Positions 1 to 9,495 are shown, counted from the stretch's first letter. The stretch is DNA of 64,000 nucleotides from Halorhabdus utahensis DSM 12940 (GCF_000023945.1 NC_013158.1:682001-746000); one strand, 5' to 3'. A program made the numbers and translations. The notes: a model not told the origin generated them from the sequence alone.

Positions 1-801
1 GTCGTCGCGAAGGTCCCGAACCGTCTCGAAGACTTCGAGGCTCTCGGGTTGCCAGTAGACCCAGCCGCTCGGTCCGGTCATCGTCGTCGCCGCCAGCGAG
101 AGTGTGTCGTGTTCGGCGATCTCGAAGGACCGCTCGAAGTCCCCGCGACCGAGCGCGTCGCGCATGTCCGCGAGTTGCTCGTGGACGTGGGCGAGTCGGC
201 CCTCGAACATGTGGCTCTCGGCGGCCTCCTCGTGGGCCGCCTCGGTCTCTTTGTATGCAGGAATCACTGCGCCGACGATGCGAACGTCATCCTCCAAGGG
301 GACGTCGAGTCGCTTCGAACGGCAGTCGGCGTCGTTACTGCCCGCCCGCAGATCCGAAAAGCCACCCGTGACCGCCCGCGCCGCCGAGGTCGAGCCGCGG
401 CGGGCAATCGTCGAGATCTCCGGGCGTGAGAGGTCCAGGCCAGCGGCCTCAACGAGAGCAGTCGCCAGCGCCGCGAATCCCGACGCCGAGGAGCCAAAGC
501 CGACGTTCGACGGGAAGTTGTTCTCACTTGCGACGCGGACGCGCTCGTCGAGATCGGCCCGTTCGCGAACGTTATCGACGACGGTCCGGATGCGCTCGGC
601 CCCGCGCCCGTCGATGTGTTCGCCGTCGATGACGTACTCGTCCTCGGGACGCTCGGGTTCGAAGGCGACCGTCGTCGTGGAGTTACTCGGCGCAGTGCAG
701 AGGCTGATCGAATCGTGATACGGCGTCCGGAGTTCGGGGTCGCGTATCCCGTGGTACTTCACCAGCCCCTGGATCGGGTGGGCCGTCGCTGTCGCTTTCA
801 T
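1..801 (-). CDS. mvaD: Phosphomevalonate/diphosphomevalonate decarboxylase, 3'-truncated by window edge
   Basis: The first 267 residues are visible and the C-terminus lies outside the window. The product is a GHMP-kinase-fold mevalonate-pathway decarboxylase giving isopentenyl (di)phosphate for archaeal lipids. Seen: an N-terminus resembling MvaD proteins (KYHGIRD near residue 15), the nucleotide loop GFGSSASGFA at about 101-110, and a basic/serine segment (RRGSTSAARAVTGG) matching the family's second conserved block. Haloarchaeal homologues are known to act on mevalonate 5-phosphate (Haloferax volcanii work), so phosphomevalonate decarboxylase is the likelier activity; the sequence alone does not separate the two. 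The ATG at 801 follows a TATA-like TCTAAGTG about 25 nt upstream, suggesting a leaderless transcript independent of the nuo genes. Confidence 0.88.
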   Translation of the reverse strand, partial: MKATATAHPIQGLVKYHGIRDPELRTPYHDSISLCTAPSNSTTTVAFEPERPEDEYVIDGEHIDGRGAERIRTVVDNVRERADLDERVRVASENNFPSNVGFGSSASGFAALATALVEAAGLDLSRPEISTIARRGSTSAARAVTGGFSDLRAGSNDADCRSKRLDVPLEDDVRIVGAVIPAYKETEAAHEEAAESHMFEGRLAHVHEQLADMRDALGRGDFERSFEIAEHDTLSLAATTMTGPSGWVYWQPESLEVFETVRDLRDD

Positions 802-871
802 ACCTGCTGGTGCAGTGGGTTGCACTTAGATGCCGCGTAATCGGTAACTATCGGCGTCGAATGACCGAGAT

Positions 872-2362
872 CTACACCAGTGCGCCCGCGGCGGCGATCG
901 CTTCCTCGCTCGGGAAGCCGAAGGCAGGCAGGAGCAACACCGTCACGACCGCCGCGACGATGATGGCGGTGTACAGCCCGATCGGGTACGAGTCGATCTC
1001 GAAGGCCTGGGTCGGCTCCTCGAACCACAGCGCCTTGACGACCCGCGAGTAGTAGAACAGGCTCAGGGCACTGGCGATCGCGCCGACCGCGGCCAGCCAC
1101 CACACGCCTGCGTTGACAGCCGCGCCGAAGAGGACGTACTTCGAAAGGAAGCCCGCGCCGACGGGCAGGCCCGCGAGGCTGAACAGGAAGATCGTCATCG
1201 CCACGGCGGCGACCGGGGCTTCCCGCGCCAGGCCGTTGTAGTCCTCGAAGGTCCGGCCGACGTCCCAGTACTCCGCCAGCGCGACGAACATGAACGCGCC
1301 GGTGTTCATGAACCCGTAGACCAGCAGGTGGAGCATGCCGGCCCCGAGCACCAGGCTACCGTCGGCCTGTGGCGTCAGCGCCGCAAGCGAGATCAGGACG
1401 TACCCCGCGTGACCGATCGAAGAGTACGCGAGCATCCGCTTGACGCTCCGCTGGGTCGCCGCGGCGAAGTTCCCCAGCACCATCGTGGCGACCGCCAGGA
1501 TCTGGAAGAGGAGCAGCCAGTCGATGGTGCCGCTGATGAGGTCATAGGGGAACGCGGTCGTGAAGAGCCGGAACGCGAGGACGAATCCGGCGGCCTTCGA
1601 CGCCGAGGAGAGGAACGCCGAGATCGGCGTCGGCGCGCCCTCGTAGGCCTCGGGGGCCCAGAAGTGGAAGGGGACGCTCGCGGTCTTGAAGGCGACGCCG
1701 CCGGCGACCATCACGACGCCGACGCCCAGAATGCCGGCCGGGGCATCGCCGAGTGCGCCCGCGACCTCGGTGAACGCGAGGTGGCCCGTCGCGGCGTAGA
1801 CCAGGCTGATCCCGTAGACGAGGATCGCCGAGGACAGCGCACCGACGAGGAAGTACTTCAGCCCGCCCTCGACGCTGCCCTTGTTGTCCTTCAGCGAAGC
1901 CACCAGCGCGTAGGAGGGAAGACTCGCCAGTTCCAGCGCCAACAGTGCCGTCGCGAAGCTGTTGACCGCGCCGAGCAGTGTCATCCCGGTCGCCGCCAGG
2001 AAGAGTAGCGAGAAGTACTCCGCCCGGTAGGGCACGCCAGTATAGTAGTCGTAGCTCCCGAGAACGACCAGTGCGAGGACGCTGGCGACGATCGTCCCGA
2101 AGAACAGCGTCATCCCGTCGACGAGCAACTGATCGCCGAACAGTTCGATCGCGGCCGGATTCCCCGTGCCGGCGACCAGGAACCAGACGTTGAACGCGAG
2201 TGCGGCGAGTGCGCCGGCGAGTCCAACGCCAGTGAGAAGACCGGTGTTCGTCGTGTCGGGTTCCGGCTCGATGCTGTCGATCACGAACAGGGCAAGCGCC
2301 GTCAGCCCGAGTACGAGCGCGGGTGCGAGCGCGGCCCACTGTGGGAGTTCTATGGCTGCCAT
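872..2362 (-). CDS. nuoN: NADH-quinone oxidoreductase-like complex subunit N
   Basis: 496 residues with about 14 membrane segments. It is one of the three Mrp-antiporter-type proton-pumping subunits of the complex I membrane arm. The core proton_antipo_M region (roughly 125-430) is intact, with conserved lysines in membrane helices and the typical YSSIGHAGY stretch. Its start codon overlaps the stop of nuoM by one base, so translation is probably coupled. It is the last gene of the J1-J2-K-L-M-N block. As in other haloarchaea no NuoEFG is seen here, so the electron donor is unlikely to be NADH through NuoF; this is known for archaeal complex I and not proved by the window. Confidence 0.95.
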   Translation of the reverse strand: MAAIELPQWAALAPALVLGLTALALFVIDSIEPEPDTTNTGLLTGVGLAGALAALAFNVWFLVAGTGNPAAIELFGDQLLVDGMTLFFGTIVASVLALVVLGSYDYYTGVPYRAEYFSLLFLAATGMTLLGAVNSFATALLALELASLPSYALVASLKDNKGSVEGGLKYFLVGALSSAILVYGISLVYAATGHLAFTEVAGALGDAPAGILGVGVVMVAGGVAFKTASVPFHFWAPEAYEGAPTPISAFLSSASKAAGFVLAFRLFTTAFPYDLISGTIDWLLLFQILAVATMVLGNFAAATQRSVKRMLAYSSIGHAGYVLISLAALTPQADGSLVLGAGMLHLLVYGFMNTGAFMFVALAEYWDVGRTFEDYNGLAREAPVAAVAMTIFLFSLAGLPVGAGFLSKYVLFGAAVNAGVWWLAAVGAIASALSLFYYSRVVKALWFEEPTQAFEIDSYPIGLYTAIIVAAVVTVLLLPAFGFPSEEAIAAAGALV

Positions 2363-3903
2363 CAGACACCACCTCCGAGTTCGACGATGGGCGCAACCGC
2401 GTCCTGGATCATCCCGTAGAACAGGTCAGGATGGATCCCGAGGATAATCACACAGGCGAGCAGGACGAGCAACGGCGCAACGTCCTGGACTGGTGCGCGA
2501 GAGAGTTCGTAGTCGGTCGCGAGGTCGAACGGCCCGAACAGCGCCCGCTGCATCGCAAAGAGGAGGTAGCCGGCGACGATCACGATACCGAACATCGCGC
2601 TGGCGGTGAACAGCGGCGCGCCCGGGAGCACGTCCGATGGGAACGCGCCGATGAAGATCAGCGCCTCCCCGATGAACCCACTCATCAGCGGCAGCCCCAT
2701 GTAGCCGAAGGCCGCCGCGACGAAGATCCCCGCGGTCACCGGCAGTCGATCCGCCAGCCCGGACATGTCGCCGACCATCCGGGTGTGGGTCTGGTTGTAG
2801 ACCACGCCGACGACCATGAACATCAGCCCGGAGATGAATCCGTGGCTGACCATCTGGAAGGTCGCCCCGCCCACGCCGTGGACGGTGTAGGCGATCAACC
2901 CGAGCAGGACGTAGCCCATCGACGAGATCGAGGAGTACGCCACGATCCGTTTGAGGTCGCGCTGGGCCAGCGCGAGCATCGCGCCGTAGATGACGCTCAC
3001 GACGGCGAAGATCCCGATGATCGTCGCGTTGGCCGCCGCGACGTCGGGCAGCATGGTGAAGTTGAACCGCAGCAGGGCGTAGGTCCCCATCTTCAGGAGG
3101 ACGCCCGCGAGCAGCACCGACACCGGCGTCGGCGCTTCGACGTGGGCGTCCGGCAGCCAGGTGTGGACCGGGACGATCGGGACCTTGACCGCGAACCCGG
3201 CGAACATCGCGAGGAAGGCTGTCGCCTTCAGTGCATCCGGCTCCAACCCGGCGAAGCTACCGAGCGCACCCTCTTCCTGGAGCGTCTGGGCGATCACCGG
3301 CAGGTCGAGGCTGGCGACGCTGTCGCCCAGCCCGAACACCAGCGCGATGAACCCGATGAACATCACCAGGCTCGCCACGTTGGTGTAGACGAAGAACTTG
3401 ATCGCGGCGTACTTCCGGCGCGGGCCGCCCCAGATCCCGATCAGGAAGTACATCGGGACCAGCACGACCTCCCAGAAGACGAACCACAGGAAGAAGTCCA
3501 GTGCGGCGAAGACGCCCAACAGTCCCGCCTCGAGCAGGAGCACCAAGGCGTAGAACTGCGACTCCCGCTCGTCGATCGGCGTCCAGGCCGAAACGATCGC
3601 TGCCGTCGTGAGGATCGTCGTCAGGACCAGCAACGGCAGGCTCACGCCGTCGAGGCCGACGTGCCACTGCAGCGCGTACGGCCCCAGATCGAACCAGGCG
3701 AACTGGGTCTCGAAGGCGGGATCGTTACCGAGCAGGGCATTGCTCGCCCCGTCGAAGGCCGACCACAGGTAGAGGCTCCCGCCGAGCGGGACGAGGCTGA
3801 GGACGGCAGCGAGTTTGCCGGCGTAGCGGTTCGGGGCCAGCGCAACGACACCGGCACCGACCAGCACGCTCACGAGGAGGGCTTCGAGCAGCATTAGAAC
3901 CAC
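2362..3903 (-). CDS. nuoM: NADH-quinone oxidoreductase-like complex subunit M
   Basis: 513 residues, about 14 transmembrane helices, the second antiporter-like proton pump of the complex I membrane arm. Seen: a helix-breaking glutamate-containing FWEVVLVPMYFLIG segment near residue 145, the lysine-bearing AGFAVKVPIVPVHTWLPDAH stretch, and YSSISSMGYV, all hallmark NuoM positions. The start overlaps nuoL by 10 bases and the stop overlaps nuoN by one base, fitting a tightly coupled operon. Length is normal for the family and nothing looks damaged. Confidence 0.96.
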   Translation of the reverse strand: MVLMLLEALLVSVLVGAGVVALAPNRYAGKLAAVLSLVPLGGSLYLWSAFDGASNALLGNDPAFETQFAWFDLGPYALQWHVGLDGVSLPLLVLTTILTTAAIVSAWTPIDERESQFYALVLLLEAGLLGVFAALDFFLWFVFWEVVLVPMYFLIGIWGGPRRKYAAIKFFVYTNVASLVMFIGFIALVFGLGDSVASLDLPVIAQTLQEEGALGSFAGLEPDALKATAFLAMFAGFAVKVPIVPVHTWLPDAHVEAPTPVSVLLAGVLLKMGTYALLRFNFTMLPDVAAANATIIGIFAVVSVIYGAMLALAQRDLKRIVAYSSISSMGYVLLGLIAYTVHGVGGATFQMVSHGFISGLMFMVVGVVYNQTHTRMVGDMSGLADRLPVTAGIFVAAAFGYMGLPLMSGFIGEALIFIGAFPSDVLPGAPLFTASAMFGIVIVAGYLLFAMQRALFGPFDLATDYELSRAPVQDVAPLLVLLACVIILGIHPDLFYGMIQDAVAPIVELGGGV

Positions 3904-5912
3904 CCCCCGAGCAGTGCGAAGGCGACCAGCAACGCGACCAGCCCGAGCGTGACCAGCGAGGCGTAGTTGGTCACGACGCCGGACTGGATCCGGCGGACGC
4001 GCTCGCTGCCGAAGAGGCTCACGCTACTAGTGGCGTTGACGACGCCGTCGACGATACTCTGATCGAATGTGTCGGCCGCGCGGGCGATCGGTACCGTCAC
4101 GCCCCGGGCCAGCCAGACCTGATACTCGTCCTGGTAGTAGTTGTTCATGAGCAACGTCTTGAGGCCGCCGAGCCGGTCCGTGTGTTCCTCGGGATCCGGC
4201 ACGGCATAGAGTCGATAGGCGATGCCGGCCCCCAGGAGAGCGAGGCCGAGCGAAACCGCTGCGCCCGCGAGGACGGTTCCGACCTCGCCGAGCGGGTTCT
4301 CGGCCGTGTAGTGCGCGTAATCGTGGAGCAGCACTTCGTAGTGATGAACCGAGAGTAGTTCCGTGGCGCTCCCCAGCCAGTCGTGGAGGAAGGTCAGGTG
4401 GACGCCCGTAACCTTCTCGACCGGCGCGAGGTTGATGACGCCGCCGACGGCCGCCAGGATCCCGAGCACGGCCAACGGGAGTTTGACGTTCCACCGGACC
4501 GCATGGGGGTTCTCGGCCGTCTCCGTCCGGGGCTCGCCGTGGAAGGTCAGCAGGACCATCCGGAAGGTGTAAAAGCCGGTGAAGGCGACGGCGGCCAGTC
4601 CCATCGCGTAGCCGGCGAGCAGGAGCGGCGAGCCGCCCAGCCCGTGGATCAGCGTCTCGTAGAGCACCTCGTCTTTCGACCAGAAGCCGGCAAAGGGGAA
4701 GATGCCAGCAAGCGCGAGCGAGCCCGAGAGGAACGCGTAGTAGGTCACGGGCATCTTGTCTTTGAGCCCACCCATGTCCCACATGTTCTCGTTGTGGTGC
4801 ATGGCGATGATGACCGACCCGGCACCCAGGAACAGCAGCGCCTTAAATATCGCGTGGGTCGTGAGGTGGAAAACCGCCGCGACGTACCCGCCGCCGCCCA
4901 GCGCGAGCATCATATACCCGTACTGGGAGATCGTCGAATAGGCGAGCACCTGCTTGAGTTCCTGTTTGACCAGCGCCATCGACGCCGCAAAGAGCGCGGT
5001 GAATCCGCCGACGAGGGCGATCACGCCCAGGGCGGTCGGGGAAAGCAGGTAGAAGCCGTACATCCGCGCGACGAGGTAGACGCCGGCGGCGACCATCGTC
5101 GCCGCGTGGATCAGCGCCGAGACGGGGGTCGGACCCTCCATCGCGTCAGGGAGCCACGTGTGTAGCGGGAACTGGGCGGACTTGCCGATCACACCGCCGA
5201 GCACCAGCAGACCAGCGAGCGTAATGGCCGTCTCCGCACCCAGGCCATAGAAAGTCTGGCCCCCGTCGATCGCATGCTGGGCGAGTTTCGGGAAGCCCTC
5301 CTCGCCGACGAACAGCCCGGTGCCGAACATCGAGAGGATGGCGACGGTGCCCACGAGGAAGAAGTAGTCCCCGAAACGGGTCACGAGGAAGGCTTTCTTC
5401 GCGGCCGACGCCGGCCCGGGTTCGCGGAACCAAAAGCCGATCAGCAGGTACGAACACAGCCCGACGAGTTCGAAGAACATGAACGCCATCAGGAGATTGT
5501 CCGCGAAGACGAAGGCGAGCATACTGAAGGCGAACAGCGAGAGCTCGGCGTAGTACCGCCGGAGGCCGCCCTCTCCTTCGTCGTTCATGTACCCGAGCGA
5601 GAAGACGAAGACCAGCAGGGCGATCAACGAAACGAGGGTGAGCATCAGCGCCGAGAGCGGATCGATCAGGATGCCGAAGTGCAGACTGATCGCGCCCTCT
5701 CCGGAGAGGAACGTATAGAGTTCCGCGTGGTACGGATCGCCGTTGGCCACGGCCACCAGCGAAAGCGCCGAGAGGACGAGCGAGCCCCCCAGCGCGGCGA
5801 TGCCGGCCAGCGCGCCGCGCTTTGGCAGGTAATTGCCGCCGAGCAGCACGACGACGAAGGCGGCCAGCGGGAGCAATGCGATCGCCGGAGCGAAGTCAAA
5901 TATTCCTGTCAT
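3894..5912 (-). CDS. nuoL: NADH-quinone oxidoreductase-like complex subunit L
   Basis: 672 residues, the largest antiporter-like subunit. It has the N-terminal proton_antipo_N domain, the central M domain with GKSAQFPLHTWLPDAMEGPT and YSTISQYGYMM, and a C-terminal extension with a soluble stretch (about 540-640) corresponding to the lateral-helix region that spans the membrane arm. It lies immediately downstream of nuoK (one base between) and overlaps nuoM. Length and motif order are normal for archaeal NuoL. Confidence 0.96.
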   Translation of the reverse strand: MTGIFDFAPAIALLPLAAFVVVLLGGNYLPKRGALAGIAALGGSLVLSALSLVAVANGDPYHAELYTFLSGEGAISLHFGILIDPLSALMLTLVSLIALLVFVFSLGYMNDEGEGGLRRYYAELSLFAFSMLAFVFADNLLMAFMFFELVGLCSYLLIGFWFREPGPASAAKKAFLVTRFGDYFFLVGTVAILSMFGTGLFVGEEGFPKLAQHAIDGGQTFYGLGAETAITLAGLLVLGGVIGKSAQFPLHTWLPDAMEGPTPVSALIHAATMVAAGVYLVARMYGFYLLSPTALGVIALVGGFTALFAASMALVKQELKQVLAYSTISQYGYMMLALGGGGYVAAVFHLTTHAIFKALLFLGAGSVIIAMHHNENMWDMGGLKDKMPVTYYAFLSGSLALAGIFPFAGFWSKDEVLYETLIHGLGGSPLLLAGYAMGLAAVAFTGFYTFRMVLLTFHGEPRTETAENPHAVRWNVKLPLAVLGILAAVGGVINLAPVEKVTGVHLTFLHDWLGSATELLSVHHYEVLLHDYAHYTAENPLGEVGTVLAGAAVSLGLALLGAGIAYRLYAVPDPEEHTDRLGGLKTLLMNNYYQDEYQVWLARGVTVPIARAADTFDQSIVDGVVNATSSVSLFGSERVRRIQSGVVTNYASLVTLGLVALLVAFALLGGWF

Positions 5913-5913
5913 G

Positions 5914-6219
5914 TTACCACCGCATCGTCGTCGGAACGGTCACGTCGATATCACCGAAGTTACGGTACAGGACGAGGATGATGCCGATGCCGACTGCGAC
6001 CTCGGCGGCGGCCAGCGCCATCACGAACAGTGCGAACACCTGCCCCGTCAGGTTGCCGTAGTGCAGCGAGAACGCCACGAAGTTGATGTTCGCGGCATTG
6101 AGCATCAACTCGACGGACATGAGGAAAATCAGGGCGTTCCGGCGCGTCAGCACGCCGAAGACGCCGATAGCGAAGACAGCAGCCGACAGCAGGAGGTACG
6201 GAATGACACCGACCATCAC
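5914..6219 (-). CDS. nuoK: NADH-quinone oxidoreductase-like complex subunit K
   Basis: 101 residues with three membrane helices. The [15 protein letters not shown] stretch (about 34-48) carries the conserved membrane glutamate, and a second conserved glutamate sits in helix 3 ([13 protein letters not shown]); both are proton-path residues in this family. The start overlaps the end of nuoJ2 by four bases (ATGA type), so translation is coupled. Length matches NuoK exactly. Confidence 0.95.
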   Translation of the reverse strand: MMVGVIPYLLLSAAVFAIGVFGVLTRRNALIFLMSVELMLNAANINFVAFSLHYGNLTGQVFALFVMALAAAEVAVGIGIILVLYRNFGDIDVTVPTTMRW

Positions 6220-6536
6220 TGATCACCACCATCGTTCCCGGAGAGTACCGAGCCGTCTTCGTCCCGGGCGAGCAAGATCGCGCCGTCAAGCGCCGCGTCG
6301 AGAACGACGGCGATCAGGACGAACGACACCAGAAAGCCCTCGGTGACAAGGGCGGACTGGCCGGCCATGTCGAACAGCGCGTAGCCGATCCCCTCAGTGA
6401 TGCTGAGGTCGGCCTCGAAGCCGGCCGCCTCGGGGAAGTTCGCGGTGACGAACACCGCAGCGAGGACGGCGAACAGCGCGATCGCCGCCACGCCGTGGCT
6501 CGCCCGCAGGTCCGTCGCCAGACGGGGACGGCTCAC
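6216..6536 (-). CDS. nuoJ2: NADH-quinone oxidoreductase-like complex subunit J, C-terminal half (J2)
   Basis: 106 residues with two predicted helices (about 13-33 and 64-86), matching the C-terminal part of bacterial NuoJ. In haloarchaea NuoJ is commonly encoded by two genes, and this one with the following J1 reproduces that split. It overlaps both neighbours by four bases. The charged tail (about 90-106) is typical halophilic decoration. The assignment rests on position between J1 and K and on the hydrophobic pattern; sequence conservation in this subunit is weak. Confidence 0.85.
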   Translation of the reverse strand: MSRPRLATDLRASHGVAAIALFAVLAAVFVTANFPEAAGFEADLSITEGIGYALFDMAGQSALVTEGFLVSFVLIAVVLDAALDGAILLARDEDGSVLSGNDGGDQ

Positions 6537-6805
6537 TGTGCCACCCCATCCGAGTCAGGATCATTGCGGCGCGTCAACATGACGGCGAAGCTAATCAGGA
6601 TGAGGACGCCGCCGACGTACACCAGTACCTGCATCGCGGCGACGAACGGTGCCTGGTTCATGACGTAGAAGACGGCGACGCTGAGCAGGGCGATACCTAG
6701 CATCAGCGCCGCGTGCCAGACGTCACGTACCAGCACGACCCCCAGGCTGGCACCGACGGTCGTCAGTGCGAACAGCCCAAAAGCGATCAGTTCGAGTACT
6801 CCCAT
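6533..6805 (-). CDS. nuoJ1: NADH-quinone oxidoreductase-like complex subunit J, N-terminal half (J1)
   Basis: About 90 residues from the ATG at 6805; an in-frame GTG at 6829 would add eight residues without hydrophobic character, so the ATG is preferred. It contains the N-terminal NuoJ signature: helix 1 (ELIAFGLFALTTVGASLGVV), then the conserved VLVYVGGVLILISFAVML helix, whose glycine/pi-bulge region is critical in complex I. It is the first gene of the second half of the complex I cluster and appears to have its own promoter, because about 3 kb of foreign genes separate it from nuoI. Confidence 0.87.
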   Translation of the reverse strand: MGVLELIAFGLFALTTVGASLGVVLVRDVWHAALMLGIALLSVAVFYVMNQAPFVAAMQVLVYVGGVLILISFAVMLTRRNDPDSDGVAQ

Positions 6806-6832
6806 GCTACTACCCCAATGCGCCCGCACGCC

Positions 6833-6859
6833 CTTTGAAGATTACCTTATCGTTCAAAG
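6833..6859 (-). promoter_or_regulatory. Candidate promoter/operator of the nuoJ1-N block
   Basis: An inverted repeat CTTTGAA (6833-6839) / TTCAAAG (6853-6859) encloses a TATA-like GATAAGGTAA on the minus strand, about 40 nt before the preferred nuoJ1 start. The position suits an archaeal promoter with a short leader, and the symmetric arms could bind a regulator over the TATA box. This is inference from spacing and symmetry only. Confidence 0.4.
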
Positions 6860-6952
6860 ATTCCGGCAATTACAGCCGACATCACGGCTAGGAGCCTGTC
6901 GTCCACCAGAAATCAGGATGATCTGTTTTGACAGAATTCGAAAATATGCCGC

Positions 6953-7783
6953 TCAGTAATCGCCGAGGACCCCGAGACGCCGCGCCCGCCTGGTCGCCAG
7001 GACGAACGCGAGATAACCGGCCCCGAGATAGAAGCCGGCAGTCCCGACCAGAATCGCGAGCGCGAGCGGGTCGAGTTCCCAGAGTCTGTCGCCGTCCCGC
7101 ATGACGACCTGCAGGAGCGCACTCCCCTGGACCAGCGGGAGGATTCGCGTCCAGGGTATCTCGAACACCGGCGCGGAGATCAGCCCGATAAACGCGAACT
7201 GGAGGAGGTTCGCCACGTTGTTGATACGCTTATACAATACGCTCAGCCCACCCATCGCCAGCCCGAGACCGAACGCCGAGGCGACCGCGAGGGCTGCCAC
7301 GACGACCACAGTCACGAGCGGCAATTCGAGGCTCCGGCCAGTCATCACGAGCATCGCCGCCAGCACGACCGCAGACGTGAGAAACGTCCGGAGGACGACG
7401 GCGATCGACTTCGCGAGGATCACCGGGCCGAAGCCAAAGGGCGTCATGAAGTGCCGCTCCAACGTGCCCCAACCGGCCTCGGCCTGGACGTCGTTCGTGA
7501 TCCCGAAGTACGCCCCCTGGGCAAGCGTCCACAGGAAGTAGCCCACGATCAACCCCTCGATGGTATCGTCGATGGCCTGGCCGGCGACCAGCCGCCCGCC
7601 GTAGAAGATAAGGCCGAAGAAGATCAGGGCCATCAGGATCCCGGTCGCGGCGTTGACGGGATATCGGAGCCAGATCACCAGGTCCCGGTGGATCACAGCC
7701 TTCATGAGGTGGTAATACCCGCCAGATCGTGGGGGTTCGTTGCCGGCAGTCGCGCGCCCTCGACCAGTGTCACCATTAGTCAT
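6953..7783 (-). CDS. ABC-2 type transporter permease
   Basis: 276 residues with six predicted membrane helices (from about residue 38), the architecture of ABC-2 export permeases, including GYFLWTLAQGAYFGITND and a C-terminal helix followed by a basic tail. The substrate is unknown. The start overlaps the stop of the upstream ATPase gene by four bases, so the two form an operon. The pair sits inside what is normally an uninterrupted complex I gene cluster, between nuoI and nuoJ1. Confidence 0.85.
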   Translation of the reverse strand: MTNGDTGRGRATAGNEPPRSGGYYHLMKAVIHRDLVIWLRYPVNAATGILMALIFFGLIFYGGRLVAGQAIDDTIEGLIVGYFLWTLAQGAYFGITNDVQAEAGWGTLERHFMTPFGFGPVILAKSIAVVLRTFLTSAVVLAAMLVMTGRSLELPLVTVVVVAALAVASAFGLGLAMGGLSVLYKRINNVANLLQFAFIGLISAPVFEIPWTRILPLVQGSALLQVVMRDGDRLWELDPLALAILVGTAGFYLGAGYLAFVLATRRARRLGVLGDY

Positions 7784-8850
7784 TGGTCTGTCCCTCCCGT
7801 AGCCCCGTTGGCCAGCGAATCACCGTTTCCGGTCACTTCGAGGAACGCCTCCGCGAGGTCCGGCTGGACCGTCTCGACGCCGCCGAGTTCAACGTCGGCC
7901 GCCTCCAGCGCGTCGGTCAGCCGATAAAAGGTCGCCGAGTCGGCCGCCACTTCGAAGCGAACACGGCCGTCCAGCCGTTCGACGGCCGACAGCTCGAATC
8001 GATCCTGGAGATCGGCAAGCGTCGGCTCGTCCAGCCCGCGGGCCGTGATGCGATAGCCCGTCGTCTCGAAGCCGTCGAGCAGATTCGCCACCGTGTCATC
8101 GACGACGATCCGTCCCTGGTTCATGATGATCACCCGATCACAGACGGCTTCGATGACGTCCATGTCGTGACTGGAGACGAACAGCGTCAGCTCGCGCTCC
8201 TCGACCAGCCTGACCAGCTCGCGCTGCAGCGTCAGCGAACTCTCGACGTCCAGTCCGAGCGTGGGCTCGTCGAGGAAGGCGACCGAGACGTCACCGGCGA
8301 GGACGCTGGCCAGCGAGACTTTCTGTTTCATGCCTCGCGAGAGGTCACGGACCTCCGTGTCGGCCTCCTCGGCGATGTCGAACGCCTCCAGTAATTCGGT
8401 ATGGCGATCATCAAGTGTGTCCGGATCGTTGCCGCGGATCGCCGCGAAATACCGGAGGTTCTCCCGAACGGTGAGCCGCCAGTAGTCGTTGCGAGCACCC
8501 TCCAGCATCGCGTCGACGTGTTCGTACGCCCGACGTGGGCGGTCAGCGACGTCAACTCCCTGAATCCGAACGTCGCCCTCGTCGGGGAGAACCAGCCCCA
8601 GGATCGACTTGATCGTGGTCGTCTTGCCCGCGCCGTTTGGGCCGAGCAACCCGACGACTTCGCCGGGTTCGACCGTGAAAGAGACGTCGTCGACCGCGGT
8701 GACTTTGTCCTCGCCGCTGCCGAAGGTCTTCGACAATCCATCGACGGAGAGCGCGGCTGTCTCTGGAGTGAGCGCCTGCTCGCCATCGGTGGTGGTGTCT
8801 GGGGGTGGTCCGTCGGAGGCGTGATCAACGTTGTGGCGGGAACCCGACAT
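7780..8850 (-). CDS. ABC transporter ATP-binding protein (ABC-2 exporter)
   Basis: 356 residues from the ATG at 8850. An acidic, probably disordered N-terminus (1-40) precedes a nucleotide-binding domain with Walker A GPNGAGKTTTIKS, a signature LSRGMKQKVSLASVL, Walker B VAFLDEPTLGLD and the switch histidine (VSSHDMD). The last 100 residues form the C-terminal domain typical of drug/Nod-type exporters. It partners with the following permease. An upstream in-frame extension to 8982 exists but would overlap the AT-rich TTTTAC promoter element near 8885-8890, so the shorter start is preferred. Confidence 0.9.
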   Translation of the reverse strand: MSGSRHNVDHASDGPPPDTTTDGEQALTPETAALSVDGLSKTFGSGEDKVTAVDDVSFTVEPGEVVGLLGPNGAGKTTTIKSILGLVLPDEGDVRIQGVDVADRPRRAYEHVDAMLEGARNDYWRLTVRENLRYFAAIRGNDPDTLDDRHTELLEAFDIAEEADTEVRDLSRGMKQKVSLASVLAGDVSVAFLDEPTLGLDVESSLTLQRELVRLVEERELTLFVSSHDMDVIEAVCDRVIIMNQGRIVVDDTVANLLDGFETTGYRITARGLDEPTLADLQDRFELSAVERLDGRVRFEVAADSATFYRLTDALEAADVELGGVETVQPDLAEAFLEVTGNGDSLANGATGGTDQ

Positions 8851-9009
8851 CGGTGTCGTCCCGCCGTTCACCGGCCGGTGAAGTAAAAGTACATGTCTGT
8901 CACGGCTTCGACTCGCGGTCCGCACGTCGACGCCTGGCGACGAAGTGTCCAGGAGCAACCAGTCAAGTGTGTCGGTGGGCACTTCAACGCCGAACGTCGA
9001 CTGTGTCCC

Positions 9010-9495
9010 ATGGAGATCACCGTCTTCCTCCTCATCGCCCTGGCGTTGCTGGTCGGCGGCGTCATCGGGAGTTTCGTGCCGATGGTCCCCGCGGGCCTGC
9101 TCTCGATCGGTGGGATCGTCGTCTACTGGTGGAGTACCGGCTACGTGACCCCCGGGCCGTTCGTCCTCGTCGGCTTCCTCGCCGTCGGGGTGCTCGTCGT
9201 CGTGGTGGACTACCTGGCGGGCGCGATCGCCGCAAAAGCCGGCGGTGCCTCGACGCTCAGTAGCGTCGCCGGCGCGGTCGTCGGCGTGCTGTTGTTCTTC
9301 CCGCTCGGGCCGGTGGGAATCGTCCTCGGCATTACGGCCACCGTCTTCGTCCTCGAACTCTACCGGGGGAGAGCGCGGGGAGAGAGCCTGAAGGCCGCCG
9401 CCTACGCTCTGGTTGGCACCCTTGGATCGAGCGTGATGCAGTTCGTCCTGACGCTGTCGATGCTGGTGGCGTTTCTCATTGGGCTCGTAATCTGA
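9010..9495 (+). CDS. DUF456-family membrane protein
   Basis: 161 residues, almost entirely hydrophobic, with four to five helices. The G-x-V-IGSFVPMVPAG start and the internal repeat-like FFPLGPVGIVLGI resemble DUF456 proteins, small glycine-rich membrane proteins of unknown function. The ATG at 9010 is chosen because the hydrophobic segment begins two residues later. It is transcribed opposite to its neighbours and is part of the block that interrupts the complex I genes. Confidence 0.75.
   Translation: MEITVFLLIALALLVGGVIGSFVPMVPAGLLSIGGIVVYWWSTGYVTPGPFVLVGFLAVGVLVVVVDYLAGAIAAKAGGASTLSSVAGAVVGVLLFFPLGPVGIVLGITATVFVLELYRGRARGESLKAAAYALVGTLGSSVMQFVLTLSMLVAFLIGLVI

Noticed and set aside
2323..3897. 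Long plus-strand frame of over 500 codons opposite nuoM
   Set aside because: Composition is Arg/Gln/His-rich and it mirrors nuoM codon by codon; it is the usual antisense open frame of GC-rich genes.
8851..8982. N-terminal extension of the ABC ATPase
   Set aside because: The extra 44 codons include the promoter-like AT stretch and lack conserved sequence; the ATG at 8850 fits better.
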